64,000 bases of DNA, taken from Hibiscus mutabilis. Lineage: Eukaryota; Streptophyta; Magnoliopsida; Malvales; Malvaceae. Positions within the stretch are counted from its first letter, which is position 1. Each line of letters starts with the position of its first letter. The notes below the pieces were generated by a model. That model was not told where the DNA came from, did not search any database, and saw only the letters and a program-made list of their open reading frames with translations. The stretch is from assembly GCA_019671005.1 (NCBI GenBank), contig CM033724.1:22359786-22423785 (forward strand), in the 5' to 3' direction. The translations under genes and the position numbers were made by a program. Shown here one piece after another: positions 11,700 through 23,054 of this stretch.

Positions 11700-12946
11700 G
11701 ACTCATGTGGGTGTAACTGGGTATAAAAAGGCTAGATTTCTTAGAGATACAACGAAATATCATTGGAATGAATGTTATTTATTCAAGGTTTGTAATTACA
11801 TTATAATTTGGTGTTGCGTCCTTGAGGAAGAGATGAAATCTATTCTACAACATTCTCATAATGCTCCTTATAGAATGCATTTTAGTGGAATGAGAACGAC
11901 TGCAAAAGTCCTCCAATTTGAATTTTGTTGGCCATCATTATTCAAAGATGCTTACGAGTTTACCTAATGTTGTGATAGATGTCAATGCATCAGATCCATA
12001 TCTAGGAGAAATGAGATACCATGACAGCCAATAATGGAAATTGAGTTATTTGATGTTTGGGGATTGGATATCTTGGGTTCTTTTCCTAATTCTTTTGGAA
12101 ATCTGTACATTTTGGTTGCGGTTGACTATGTTTCAAAGTGGATAGAAGCCTTTGCAGTGCCTAAAGATGATGCCAAAATAGTCTTGAAGTTTTTTCACAA
12201 GCATATACTCACACGCTTTGGAACACTAATAGCATTGATTAACGATCAGGGTAAGCATTTCCACTGCAACCAGGTGGCTGCAGTGTTGAAACACTACGGA
12301 GTAAATCATAGACTGGCCACAATGTACCATCCTTAGTCCAATAGACAGGCAGAGGTATCTAATCAAGCAATTAAAAATATCTTAGAAAAGTGGTAAACAC
12401 CACTAGAAAAGATTGGTCCTCTCGTTTAGATGATGCATTATGGGTTATACGTACCGTATACAAAACTCTATTGGGAATGTCTCCTTATCAACTTGTTTTT
12501 GGAAAATCTTGTCATCTGCCAATAGAGCTTGAACACAAGGCTTTGTAGGCTCTTAAACAAGTCAACCTTGATTATAAGGCAGCGGGGAAAAGCGATTGTT
12601 GGACATTACTAAATTAGAGGAAATTTGATGCAACACTTATAAAAATGCCTCTATTTACAAGGACAATAGCAAGAGTTGGCATGATAAGATTATTTTGTAG
12701 CGATAATTTAAAGTCGGACAGTTGGTGTTGCTATTCAATTCTAGTCTGAAATTGTACACAAGAAAGCTGCAATCACGCTGGTCTAGACCCTTCAAAGTTG
12801 TGGAAGTGTTTCCACATGGTGCAGTCACAATTAAAGATACAAAAGGGGGAATTCCATTCAAAGTCAATGGCCAACAACTCAAACTCTATTGTGATGAATT
12901 TGATCCTAGGAATGTTAAGACCATTAAATTGGTCAAATTTGTTTGA
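11700..12946 (+). pseudogene. Element F integrase
   Basis: The zinc-binding HHCC region is visible at 11820-11990 (HSHNAPYRMHFSGMRTT, then CCDRCQ after a stop). The catalytic DDE core follows: WGLDILGSFP with the first Asp at about 12060, INDQGKHFHCN with the second at about 12240, and HP.SNRQAEVSNQAIK with the Glu at about 12350. The C-terminal part (LLFNSSLKLYTRKLQSRWSRPFKVVEVFPHGAVTIKD) is at 12722-12840. Several stops and frameshifts are present. Confidence 0.8.
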
Positions 12947-13312
12947 AATTCTCTTTAATTTCTTTATTAGATTTAGATTTTATTTTCCTTGTTCTTTCTT
13001 TTAATTTCCTTTATTTCCCTTTTTGCATAATAATATCTCTTAGGTTTGTCAAGGAAGCTTCTTCTCTAACAATTTGTTTGGCAAGAGGGCTCACAAGATA
13101 TGCATGAATTTTTAGGGGCAATTCAATTACACAGATTAATCCCTAAAGATCATAGCTTTTCATCATGCGCGCGGGAAATGCAATGAACGGGCATGATTAC
13201 TGTGCCAAGATTAGGCCACTAAATCTCATCGCATCAGACGGTACAAATCATGCCTCTTTATTTTCCCTCTCTACAAAATCTTTCAATTTCATCTTCTTTC
13301 TTATAACACATC
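12947..13312 (+). other. Spacer between integrase and third ORF of F
   Basis: It is non-coding. It contains long pyrimidine runs (about 12960-13025, 13255-13300) ending just before the ATG of the third ORF. A similar pyrimidine tract lies between integrase and the extra ORF in A and D, which would suit a 3' splice acceptor. That is inference only. Confidence 0.45.
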
Positions 13313-15128
13313 ATGGACAATACAAGAGCAGCCCAAAAAATCTAAAGGGAACCCTATGTTCAAGATGTTCTATGCTTAGAATCTAATCCTCCACCTGAGG
13401 ACCCTATTTCTCAAGAAGAGGATCCTGAGTATAAGGCATTTCAAACGGGGATTACGGGTGAGCATTTCAAGGAGCACATCCAAAAGAGAAGCATTTACCC
13501 AAAATAGGGGATTGAGCTTTCTTCTAATGAGGAGCCTGGAAAATCCATCCACAACACCATCACACTTTAGAAATTGAGCAGTTTTTGTGCTTATCTTGGC
13601 AGCTACAACGCTACCTTGGTAAGAGAATTTTATACAAACCTTTATGAGCTTTCTTTAAACTTTGTTTCTGTGAGGGAACACTCTATTCCTTAGAGTGATA
13701 CTTCTATTAACAAGTTATTCAATACTACTATGAGTGTGGATGAACGTGCACTATTTGTGGTTGAGATTACTGATGATAAACTAGGTCTTTTAGTTGAAGA
13801 TTTATGCATAGTAGGTGCATTATGGTTGAGGAACAATATTGGAAATTTTACCATGCTTAGGAAGTTTTTGACATTGCCTGCCAAGATTTGGTTTCAGTTC
13901 ATTCACTCAAGGTTGTTGCCCTCTACCCATAGCACGACTGTCTCGCTTGATAGAATGTGCCTGGTGTATTTTGTTATTAAGGGAAGAAAGATTGATGTGG
14001 GTGCAATCATCCACAAAGAGATTAAAGATTTTGATGAGAAGAAAAATGGCATATTGGCTTTCCCCTCGTTGATTATGCAGCTATGTGAATTGAAGGGAGT
14101 AAAACCTCTAAAAATGAAGAGAGGACAACCAATAAAGGGCCAATCAACAAGGTTACCGTTGAGAGGATGGCTTGCAGTTTAGATTTTTTACACCAAGAGT
14201 GGGTACTACAACGAGGGAGGAAAAGAGTAAGGCAAAGATGGACAATGCAACATAGAATGTCCCTACAAATGATGAAGTTTGGAAAAAAGTTCTGACTATA
14301 GAGGACTAGCTCAATACTATAACGAACACACTTGAAAGGTTGCAGCCACAGTGCAAACAATGAATATGGCACAAAATTTATTCTATGCCTATGTGAAAAC
14401 GTGTCATAAGTTTGTTCTTGTTGTAATGAGCCGAATCACTCTAGTTGCTTTGCCAAAATTTCCTATGTTCCCTCCCATCATCCGTAGCTATGATTTTTCC
14501 TCTGATGCAGCGACAAAAGAAGTACCAACCAAGATAGTAAATTATCTTGATAATGTCAGTGAAGTCGGTGACTTACCATGAGAGGAGGCATTAAGTAAAA
14601 TCATTAAGGATTATTTTTTTATTTGAATATTCCTACAGATGTCGATGCAACACCCACTGTAGCTAAAGAAGATGAAGTCCTTATTGAGGACATTAATGAG
14701 AATAAAGAGGATATTTTGTTACTGAAATGACTGCTATTACAATAGTTTTTGGGAAGAGCTTAGTTGCGTCTAAGATTGTGGTTGAAACCCCATAAGGACT
14801 AGAGATTAAACCAGTTGCTGTGAGACCAGCAGAAGTTGCGCCCATAGTGGATGAGCAAGAGTAAAGCCCTCCTGCGATGGTGATATACAAGGCACCACCA
14901 ATGTTCATCCTATATGCGGATGTCGTTGGTGATGCCAATAAGGAAGAAGAGCCAGAAAAAGAAGAAGAATCTAAACAAGATGCTGAGGAAACCCCTCTTA
15001 CTAAGAAGAAAAAGAAAATAAAGCGCTCGAAGTCCAAGGAGAAGAGCAAAAAGAAGCTCAAAGAAGAGAAAAAGAGTAAAAAGAAGAAGAGATGCTCTGC
15101 CTCCTCCTCTCAAAAGACCAAGAACTGA
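13313..15128 (+). pseudogene. Element F third ORF, 'putative plant transposon protein' type
   Basis: From ATG 13313 (MDNTRAAQK) a reading interrupted by stops runs to 15128. The clearest stretch, 13730-14182, contains LREFY-type and FIHSRLLPSTHSTTVSLDR then GRKIDVGAIIHKEI. This is the pattern of the domain found downstream of pol in Athila-lineage elements and often annotated as 'putative plant transposon protein'. The end (14877-15128) is acidic and then strongly Lys-rich (KKKKKIKRSKSKEKSKKK), a likely nuclear or nucleic-acid binding tail. It occupies the env-like position but shows no signal peptide or membrane segment. Function unknown. Confidence 0.6.
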
Positions 15129-16147
15129 GTTAGGTTTTAGTTTTTCTAGGCATGAATTCAATATAGTGTAATTTCATTTTGTATCCGTGTATTTTTCATG
15201 ACATTTGCATTGTCATTGTAATAGCATGTAGTTGTACTAGCATTGTATTCATCATTGTAACCATATTCTGTCATTGTATTCTATCATTTCATTTTTCTTT
15301 CTTTTGCAATAGGGACAATTTAATCTTTTAGTTTGGGGGTATATACCTATGAATTGAAACAAACCCCATCTCAAAAAACATCTAAGCAAATGCAAGGTTC
15401 TCTTGCTGTTGAAAAATCTTTTCCTTTCATTCGATGTGTAAACCTTGAAATGTTCTGATCATTGATAAGTTTGTTGGATACACATGATAGATGATTGCAT
15501 TTCTTAACTCTATATTGATATATCTGTTTGTTTGATTAGAGAATATCTAGCATCATTCCTTCAATTTTTGATGACTTTCACCTATTTCAGCATATGCTAT
15601 ATATGTTAGTATATTTTATTAAGATAAATAAAAGGCATTCCAATGTGAGTGCAATAAAATAAAAGTAGCTTTAAGAGGGAACACTCCTCTGCATGTGTTA
15701 GAAAAATAAATATGGCCAAAGGCTATCGCTGCATGAGTGTGTATCGTTGCAATGAAGTACTGCATGGGGGTTCTTTGCACAACATCTACTTCTTAGAGTC
15801 TAGGCATTCATTTTTTGATATCCCTCTCTACATAAAAAAGAAAGAGAAAAGAAAAAGAAGAAAAACATAAATAATATATATGTGATATTTATTTTTTATT
15901 ATGTGTGGTTCTAAATAAATGCTGATTGGAGGAGTGCACCTGAGATGCTAGGGATGATATTAGGTATTTTGAGTTGCTTGCTTATCTATTGATGTGGAGT
16001 TGTCTATGCAATTTTCTCTCTTATCGATGACTTTGATTTATTGACTAATTGGAATGATTCAAGTATCTAGAATGCATATGATCTGTTGTTGGACCTTGCT
16101 GCTTTAATCTTTACTTGAGGACAAGTAAAAACTCAAGTTTGGGAGTG
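15129..16147 (+). other. Element F 3' untranslated region with two purine tracts
   Basis: It is non-coding. An internal tract agtttgggggt lies at 15330-15340 after gggacaatttaat. A second tract, aagtttgggagtg (16135-16147) after gaggacaagtaaaaactc, touches the 3' LTR and is the polypurine tract for plus-strand priming. The same two-tract layout recurs in A, B and D. Confidence 0.65.
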
Positions 16148-17409
16148 TGATAGCTATTTTAAGAGCATGTATTTTCCCTAGATTTTTAGATCTAATTGTT
16201 CTCACATTTGTGTTCATTGCAACCATTTATGCATTTCATGCCTATTTCTGCATTTTATCTAACTTAGTCTTAGTGGCTCTTGTTTTATATATTTTTGTCT
16301 ATTTTTGCCTCGTTGTTGTTGCATTTATAATGCCCCTGTAGAGGAAGTTCTCACACTACAGCCAGTTCGACACTGCATCTACCAGCTGTCCAGTCTACTT
16401 AATGATAATGACGACCCAGCCAGCTGTATTATTTGTTGTAACAAACTTTGTACAGCTCTAGGGCACACAAATCACCAATAGGACAGGTTTCTTTCCTTGG
16501 GTGGCCTATGAATGGACTAATATGGAGGAGAGAGAGTCACGCTATTCCTATTTTTCATATCATCTTCAACCTTCGAGCTTTCTCTACCCTCCAATGGCGG
16601 CTTGAGCTCATTTTTGGAGATCTGAGGTAAAGTGAGGCAGATTTATCCAAGAAAAAAGAGGAATCAAGTGATGAATTGGGGAAAATACTTTGTTATCTTC
16701 TTAAACTCTTCTTAATTTAGATGTTTCTTGGAGATTACTCTTGTATTTCATGCTTAATCAATGATTGTTTAATCTTTTGAGCTTTATTAACTTGTTGAAA
16801 TCTTTTCTTTAGTTTAATATATATTTGTATTAGCTTTTTCTTAAGCTTTAATTGTTGGATCTAATTTACGTTTTGCATAAGAGTGTTAAACTAGCCACTG
16901 ACATCGACGGATGCAATAACAAGTCAGGTTTAGTAAAGTTGAATGGAAACAACGAGAGTTGATCCACTTGTTCAAAGGGTTATATATCTGACTTATGATT
17001 TGATTTGAAGCCGCTCTCCATCCTGGGGTCAATAGTTGAAGATTAAATGGAAGTTAATGCTCAAGCTGACCTTTTAATTGCTGATTGAGCCATCTTATTC
17101 CTCGAAGTGTACTTGATCTTTCTGCCAAACTGAACCAAGGAGATTCAGGCTTTACTTTCATATTTCTCTATATCTTTATTTACTCTGTTATTGCTACCAT
17201 AATTAATCATTTATTCATCTTATTATCCTTTTATTGCAACCACCATTGCACCCATAGTTTCCACTTTTACAGTATTGCATTGTAGCTACATAAGTATAAG
17301 CTGAATACACCATCCTCGTAGGATTGATATTCAAATAGGATTTCCCTATTTCTATTCTTGCATCTATTGTATAGCTTGAACTAATAGCGTGACATTTTTA
17401 CACTGATCA
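16148..17409 (+). repeat. Element F 3' LTR
   Basis: It begins TGATAGCTATTTTAAGAGC and ends CACTGATCA, directly after the polypurine tract. It is homologous to 3129-4344. The target duplication ATGAT follows at 17410-17414, where the gag of G resumes. Confidence 0.85.
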
Positions 17410-18136
17410 ATGATCCATCGACATGATGTCTTGTGGACACATTCAACCCATTGTAGAAGATCTCAATTTGAGTTTCTTGCTGAAGGCCATGATTTGTACA
17501 TCGTCGCAACAATGACTTGTATCCTCCCCATGTAGAACAGAGAGTCTCATCATCCAACTGATAGTGACCAGTGATATCATTCCTCGTACGCGAGTTCATT
17601 ATTGGTGGATTAAAATGTAACAGAAACTGTGTTGCAAGGCCATTCTATGAAATGATAGATCCGGCAAGAAGTCCATGAAACCATGTACAAGCTCTTCCCT
17701 GCAAAGAATATGGAAATAATTGAATACGTAAGGCATCATTAGGAACACCTTGTTGACTAAAAGAAGCACAAATTAATAAAAATGATTGAAGATGCTCTCT
17801 GGCATCCTCATGTGGCAACCCAGCATACTGCCCATTCGAGTAGAGCATTTGGAACATGACTGGCTTTAACTCAGAATTCCCAATCTGAATAGGTGGTCGA
17901 ACCACTCCTAGTTGTAAATCATCTAAAGGAGGAACTACAACATCTCGGATTGTTTTGTTTTGAATTGGAACTAGTGGATGCAACGATGAATTTTTAGGAT
18001 CTTGTGGGGGCAATATAGGTATACCCTTATTGTTGACTTGTCTTGCCATTTCACTTTATTCTCTAAGTCTTCGTCGAAGAGTCCGCTCAATTTCTAGATT
18101 AGGTATGAGAAGTTATGTGGCAGAACTTCTAGTCAT
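17410..18136 (-). pseudogene. Element G gag, upstream fragment
   Basis: Minus-strand reading from ATG 18136 (MTRSSAT) passes stops and is open from 18049 (MARQVNNKGIP). It shows the Gag core: RDVVVPPLDDLQLGVVRPPI, NSELKPVMFQMLYSNGQYAG, EDAREHLQSFLLICASFSQQG, YSLQGRACTWFHGLLAGSI. A second frame (17599-17410) continues RNDITGHYQLDDETL..NGLNVSTRHHVDGS, where F is inserted. It continues at 2849-3128. Confidence 0.75.
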
Positions 18137-18252
18137 ACAACACCAACGATGCTAATAAAAAGAAAAGTAAACAACAAAAACAGATTAGTAACAACCAAAA
18201 GCTAAAGAAAGGAAATGGAATTGCAAACAAAAACATAAACACTAAATAACGC

Positions 18253-18271
18253 CATCCCCGGCAACGGCGCC
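18253..18271 (-). other. Element G primer binding site (tRNA-Asp)
   Basis: On the minus strand TGGCGCCGTTGCCGGGGAT is an exact complement of the 3' end of plant tRNA-Asp(GTC), six bases from the end of the 5' LTR. This fixes element G as minus-strand. The spacing matches elements F, A, B and D. Confidence 0.85.
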
Positions 18272-18277
18272 AAAACT

Positions 18278-19556
18278 TGATCGGTTAAATAACGTCACAT
18301 GAGTTGTGCAAGCGTACACTGCCAATGCAAGTATAGTTAATAGGTAGATCCTGCTAGATATTGATTCTATGGGGATAGGTATTTAGTTGTATTCGTATGT
18401 CACTGCAAGCAATTCTAAAAATAAAATGGATTGTGAGTGTAATTGTTACTGTAAAAGAAGGTAAAATGGTTTGGATTTAAGATTGATGTAAAAGCAAAAA
18501 TAACAAATTAACAAAGATAGAAAAATATCAATTAAGGAACTAGATCCCCTCGGTTCAACTCAGTAGATTACCATGTGCAACAAGCAACAACATAAGATGA
18601 TTCAATTAACAAATAATATTAAGCTTGCTTAATGGCTTTCCTTCAACTATTCAACATTGACTCAAACATGTAGCCTTACTAGAACTTCCATTGTTGATAG
18701 AAACTACACATTATCAAATAAGTGGATCAGCTCATATTGCATCCTTATCCAACTTTCGTTGTAATGACTTGTTAATCTGAACTGTCACTGCATCTCTCAA
18801 TGTCAATAGTTATGCTAGACATTTCCATGCAAACAATGTTCAAATCAAACTGTTGAAAATACAAAAGAAAGCTCATTAGAATATATTGAATTTAGAAACC
18901 CAAAATAACTCAAGTTCATAAACAAGCTAAAAAGTAAATCACCGTCATTTAATACAAAGAAATATATAAACTTCAATGAAACCTCTATTCCTAGTAAGCT
19001 TCAAAGAGAATCTACACATCTCCCCTTGTTCTTGCACATGGATCTTTATTTCCACGAAGGATTCTGCCTCGTCTCGCTTTAGTTCTCCAAAAAGTAACAT
19101 TAAGAGGCCATGGAGGAGCTTCAAATGGTTTGAAGATGATGAAGAAATGATAATCTAGATTCGTGTATTTCTCTCTCCTCCAAAAATGTTCTTTTATAAG
19201 CTGTTGTGATAAGGACACATGTCCTTCAGGTGATTTGTGTGAAGGACTGTCGTACTAAATCTAGTGTAACAGATGATACAACTAGGTATTTGCCCTTTTC
19301 CTTAGCGATCTAAACTACTGGCAGCTATAGTGATGAACCTGGCTGCAATGAATAAACTTCATCTTTAGAAACATTAACATTACAGCGAAAAAGCAGTAAA
19401 AAGGTAGAATTTTGCATAAAAGAGAAAAGATGACTAGAGTTATAGAAAATGCAAATAATAAATTGAAGATGTAGAAATGAATGCATGAAACACTAATGTG
19501 GGGACAAATTAATCCATAAATGAGGAGAAAAATCATTCTCTTTAGTGAGCTATTAA
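18278..19556 (-). repeat. Element G 5' LTR
   Basis: The LTR runs from tgatcggtt (plus strand, next to the PBS) to about gctattaa. It matches the solo LTR at 411-1902 and, more distantly, the F LTRs (shared tgtggggacaaattaat / gtccccacattt box near the LTR start). The outer terminus is mutated from TGATAGC to TTAATAGC, so the exact last base is uncertain. Flanking DNA at 19557 is a Sirevirus-like LTR fragment. Confidence 0.75.
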
Positions 19557-20250
19557 GACTCTAGGCGTTTATGGCCATTGGGGATGTTTTAGAGCCGTTG
19601 GGAAGTCATAAAACAGAGATTTAATGCTCACCTACATGATGGTTTTTAGACTTTTCACAAAGTTTCATAAAACTAGTTGTTACACATGCAAATGTATCAA
19701 AACATTTAGGTAAGGTTTCGAAACCATAGCCCAAGTTTTGATTCCAAAACCTTTTTCCCGAAAGGTTTCGAGACCACTCAATAGAGGTATAAAAACCTTC
19801 TTTGGAAACATGAAAATTCGGCTATTTGTTGACTCTTCAAGACATGTAAACATAGTAGGATGAGTCAAAACACTTAGGAAACATTTCAAACATATTTTTC
19901 AAGTTTTGAGGGCTTTTGAATTATTATTTAATGCTTTAAACAAGTCCAAAACTTTTTTGCACATAATTTGTTATATCAAAATAATAACTCAACAAACTCT
20001 ACTTTTTGATATAACAAAACTTCTTTGAAAAAGTGTTTTGACAAAAGCTTCTTTATTTTTCACTTAGTTCTTCCCTTTTTTGTTATAGAAAAAACAATTC
20101 AAACTAAGCTTGATTCCAAATTTTAGTGCACAATAACAATGGAGAGTAAGTTGAAATAAAAAAGTTTAAGAATAAAATCTTAAAAGCTCCCCCGTACTGA
20201 ATCAGTCTATTTGAAATTTGCTCAAATACTTGACACTTAAGAAAATTATT
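19557..20250 (-). repeat. Sirevirus-like LTR and 3' end fragment
   Basis: On the minus strand a stretch ending in TACGGGGGAGC, as in the GGGGGAG-rich 3' region of Sirevirus-type copia elements, leads to TTTGATATAACAAA repeats. An LTR-like U3 follows with GGTTTCGAAACC (19713-19724), GGTTTCGAGACC (19764-19775) and AACGGCTCTAAAACATC, the last resembling AACGGCTCTATTGATGATC in the LTR of H. It is cut at 19556 by the LTR of G. It has no coding region; the ORF at 19680-19889 is chance. The remainder to 20312 shows nothing further. Confidence 0.5.
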
Positions 20251-20312
20251 ATATTTCATCATAGAGTAAAATTAATTTAAGAACACAAGAAACTCAATAA
20301 ATCCAAGACTTG

Positions 20313-21484
20313 CACTACACCAAGCTTGGTATATAGTAGGGCTTTTCGCGGCATTTTTTGAGTAAGCGACGCTATAGACCGATATAGGGTGGCATTTTTG
20401 GAGATACACCGCAATAGAATTCATATATAGTGTTGTTTTGCTTCAAACACCACAAATACCCATACTTTTACAAACGCCGCAATAGTTAAAATCATTATTT
20501 TATTTTGACGATTCAGTAATACTCTCAGACACTCTCCCTTACCCCCGATCCCTAAATCTAAAATTCGTAACACCAGGATTCAATTTCACAACAGTAAGCT
20601 TTCGCCTCCTGTCGATCTGGATCTCTCTCGCCAATGCTCTCTCTCGCCACTTTCTCTCGTCATTCTCTCTCTGCCTTAAAACCTCAATTTTCTTCAATTC
20701 CGTAAAACTAGATTTACCTTTCAAAATTTTGATTTCAATATTTGAAGTTTCTAACCTCACAAATTTGCAGGAAATAGATGAAAGAGAACGAAGATACAAA
20801 CATGTCAATTTTACAATCGAAAGGAAGTAGAAGACGCTGATTTGTTCATCACTTCTATCATTTCTGCTTGACTCTTTACTCTCTTTTACTTTTACAAATC
20901 TGCGCTTCTCTCCAGCACAACATTTCTTCTCTTCTTTGATCTGTAAGTATACTCTCTCTTCACTTTTTCTTTTCGATTCTTTTATAGGGTGTGTACGTCG
21001 TTTTTTTACATAAATGTGGATGAACGCGATCTTGCATGAGTATAAATTATATTTGGATTTGCTTCTAGCTTCTAGGGTTGCTAGTGTGGATTCATTGATA
21101 CTTTTTCTTGCCAGGTTTATGACTATAACATCAATAAGAGTGCATGAAATTCCTTTTTCATGAATAAAGATAGGTGTGGGTGGAAGAGATGGATTTTTCT
21201 TGTAGTTTTAAGAATCCTACTAACTTTCATGGTGGCGAAGCTACTCGTTATAGTATATTGGGTCTGTTAAGTCGTAGGTTTAAATGTAGGGATTTTAGTT
21301 ACAATCTTATATTCCAAGATTGGATTGAAAACGTGGTCCTTTTCAATGCTATGTATTTTTTTCTTCAATTAAAATTTTAGATCAAGAAGATCACTGCTTG
21401 ACTATAATGTAATTGAAAACAACGAGTCAAATCTTCTTAAAAGGGCTATTCAATTGGGTTTTTGTTTTATCACTTTGATGCTAA
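20313..21484. mobile_element. CACTA (EnSpm)-like terminus and adjoining leader-like DNA
   Basis: CACTACACCAAGC at 20313 matches the terminal sequence class of plant CACTA transposons. It is followed by subterminal repeats of the usual gcggc/gcgacgct type (cgcggcatttttt, gcgacgctatag, caccgcaatag, cgccgcaatag up to 20490). From about 20530 the sequence is CT-rich (ctctctcgcc repeats) with a possible 5' splice site (gatctgtaagta, about 20938), resembling a plant gene leader, perhaps captured host DNA. No transposase frame and no matching second terminus were found, so the right limit is arbitrary. The minus ORF 20539-20808 is not convincing. Confidence 0.5.
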
Positions 21485-22735
21485 ATGTCGTGTTTGGTTG
21501 GGTTGTATCTGGCGTGTTGTATTATTTAATACGTCTCTATTATGAAACTTACTTTTATATGTGTGTTTGGTAGATGTGCAATTTAATACGTTGTATTATT
21601 TTATACACAAGTTGGATAATATTTATCATGGGGTGGAGGTAGTGTTTATTTAACACACTAGTTTTATGCAAGTTTTGTCAATTATGCCCTCATACTATTT
21701 TCACATATTTACATCATTGTAAATATGTTAACCCTAAACAATGATCCCCAACCACAAACCTAAACCATAAACCACAAAACATAAAGCATAAACTATAAAC
21801 CCTAAACCTTGAACCATAGATAATAAACCCTAAATTTGAAACCATACAACCTAAAATCAAACCCTAACCCTATACCCAAAATCATGAACCCCAAACCCCC
21901 CAAACCCCTTAAACCCCAAACCTAAACCATAAAGACATAAAACTATAAACCTCATGCACTAAGCCATAAACCCTAAACTCCACACACTAAACCATTAACT
22001 CCAAACCTTAAATCATGAACCCTAAAACCAAAATCATAAACCACAAGCCTTTAAAGATTAACCCTAAACCACAAACTTCAAACCTAAACCAAAAGTTGAA
22101 ACCCTAAAACATAAACTCCAAACCATAAACCATAAACCCTAAATCGTGAAATATAAACCCTAAACCTCAAACATAAACCCAAAAGCCCTAAAACCATAAA
22201 CCTTAAATGCTAAACCCTAAACCTTAAACTCCAAACACTAAAACCTTAACTCCATACCCTACACCCTAGATCATGAACCATAAACCCTAAACCTTAAACC
22301 ACAAACCACAAACTCCAAACCCTAAACACTATATCATAAACCCTAAACCAAAACCCTAAACCTTAAACTTTAACCTATAAACTCTAAACTTCAAACCCTA
22401 AATCATGAACCCAAAAACCTAAACCCAAACCTTAAAGCTTAGACTCTAAACCTTAATCATCAAATCATGAATCATAAAGCATAAACCCTAAATCATAAAA
22501 CCTAAAAATAATATAATAATAAATGTCAAAACAAGGCTAAAATATAACTCTAGAATTTTAAGGGTAAAAGGTTGCATTCATACATAGCACTTGTCTTTTA
22601 ACTTTATCACAAATTTCACAACCAAACACCTTGATATAATAACAACCATCTTTCATCCATCTTTTTAATACACAAGTGTTATTTTAATAAAACACACCTC
22701 TTTTACATCCGCTGCACCAAATAAGGCAATATTGT
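21485..22735. mobile_element. MITE-like inverted-repeat element enclosing telomere-like array
   Basis: The left end (gtgtttggttgggttgtatc, then ttgtattatttaatacg, and a second gtgtgtttggtag) is mirrored imperfectly at the right end. There the reverse strand reads ttatttggtgcagcgga, gtgtgttttattaaaataac, gtgtattaaaaag and ggtgtttggttgtg. Such tttggt-rich inverted ends are common in plant MITEs. The TIRs are too degraded to name a superfamily or a target duplication. The centre is the telomere-like array. Confidence 0.4.
21725..22500. repeat. Degenerate telomere-like (CCCTAAAC) array
   Basis: Nearly 800 bases are composed of 7-8 base units such as ccctaaac, ccataaac, cctaaacc and ccttaaac. The exact plant telomere heptamer CCCTAAA occurs many times but never in a long uninterrupted run. 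It is an interstitial telomere-like minisatellite, not a chromosome end. Confidence 0.8.
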
Positions 22736-23054
22736 ATTTAAGAGTGACTATATAATTGATATAGCATCTTTTATCATTATATTGAGTTTTATCATTCGTT
22801 TTTTTGGGTCTAGCTGTGAGAATGTGAGCACATTAAGCTTTGCTAAAAACTGTCAAAGTATATTATGCTATCAAAGAGTGATGTATGATAAATTTCCCAA
22901 ATTTTTTTAGAGGCGTCGACTTAAGCATTCAGTCATTCCTCCTCAACAGGGTTTGATTTCAAAAATAGCAAAACTTTCAATTTTGAGTTAGCAAGATGAA
23001 TATTAGAGTTTAGTTTTCAAAGTCGCTGTAAGTTTGTCTTCATCAACATTAGAG
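22736..23054. other. No feature seen
   Basis: The sequence is AT-rich and unassigned, between the inverted-repeat element and the 5' LTR of H. I see no coding frame, repeat or RNA in it. Confidence 0.5.

Larger units (their letters stand above)
3129..17409 (+). mobile_element. Element F: old Athila-like Ty3/gypsy retrotransposon
   Basis: This is a full-structure element: 5' LTR 3129-4344, degenerate tRNA-Asp PBS, gag, PR-RT-RH-IN in Ty3/gypsy order, a third ORF, purine tract and 3' LTR 16148-17409. Target site duplications are ATAAT (3124-3128) and ATGAT (17410-17414); joining the flanks restores the gag of G (..DGSSNG..). Its own gag is split by a solo LTR at 4949-7853. Many in-frame stops and a PBS changed at CpG positions mark it as old and defective. 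The third ORF and PBS type point to the Athila/Calypso lineage. Confidence 0.88.

Noticed and set aside
13313..15128. Env-type glycoprotein in F
   Set aside because: It occupies the env-like position but shows no signal peptide, transmembrane segment or cleavage site; the tail is Lys-rich.
18253..18271. tRNA-Asp gene (also at 28494, 37519, 54456)
   Set aside because: Only the last 18-19 bases of the tRNA are matched and no cloverleaf precedes. The position just inside LTRs makes them primer binding sites.
20539..20808. Minus-strand 89-residue charged ORF
   Set aside because: It reads the reverse of CT-rich leader-like DNA; charged low-complexity composition only, no domain.
21725..22500. 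True telomere end
   Set aside because: The array is degenerate, short and flanked on both sides by transposon sequence.
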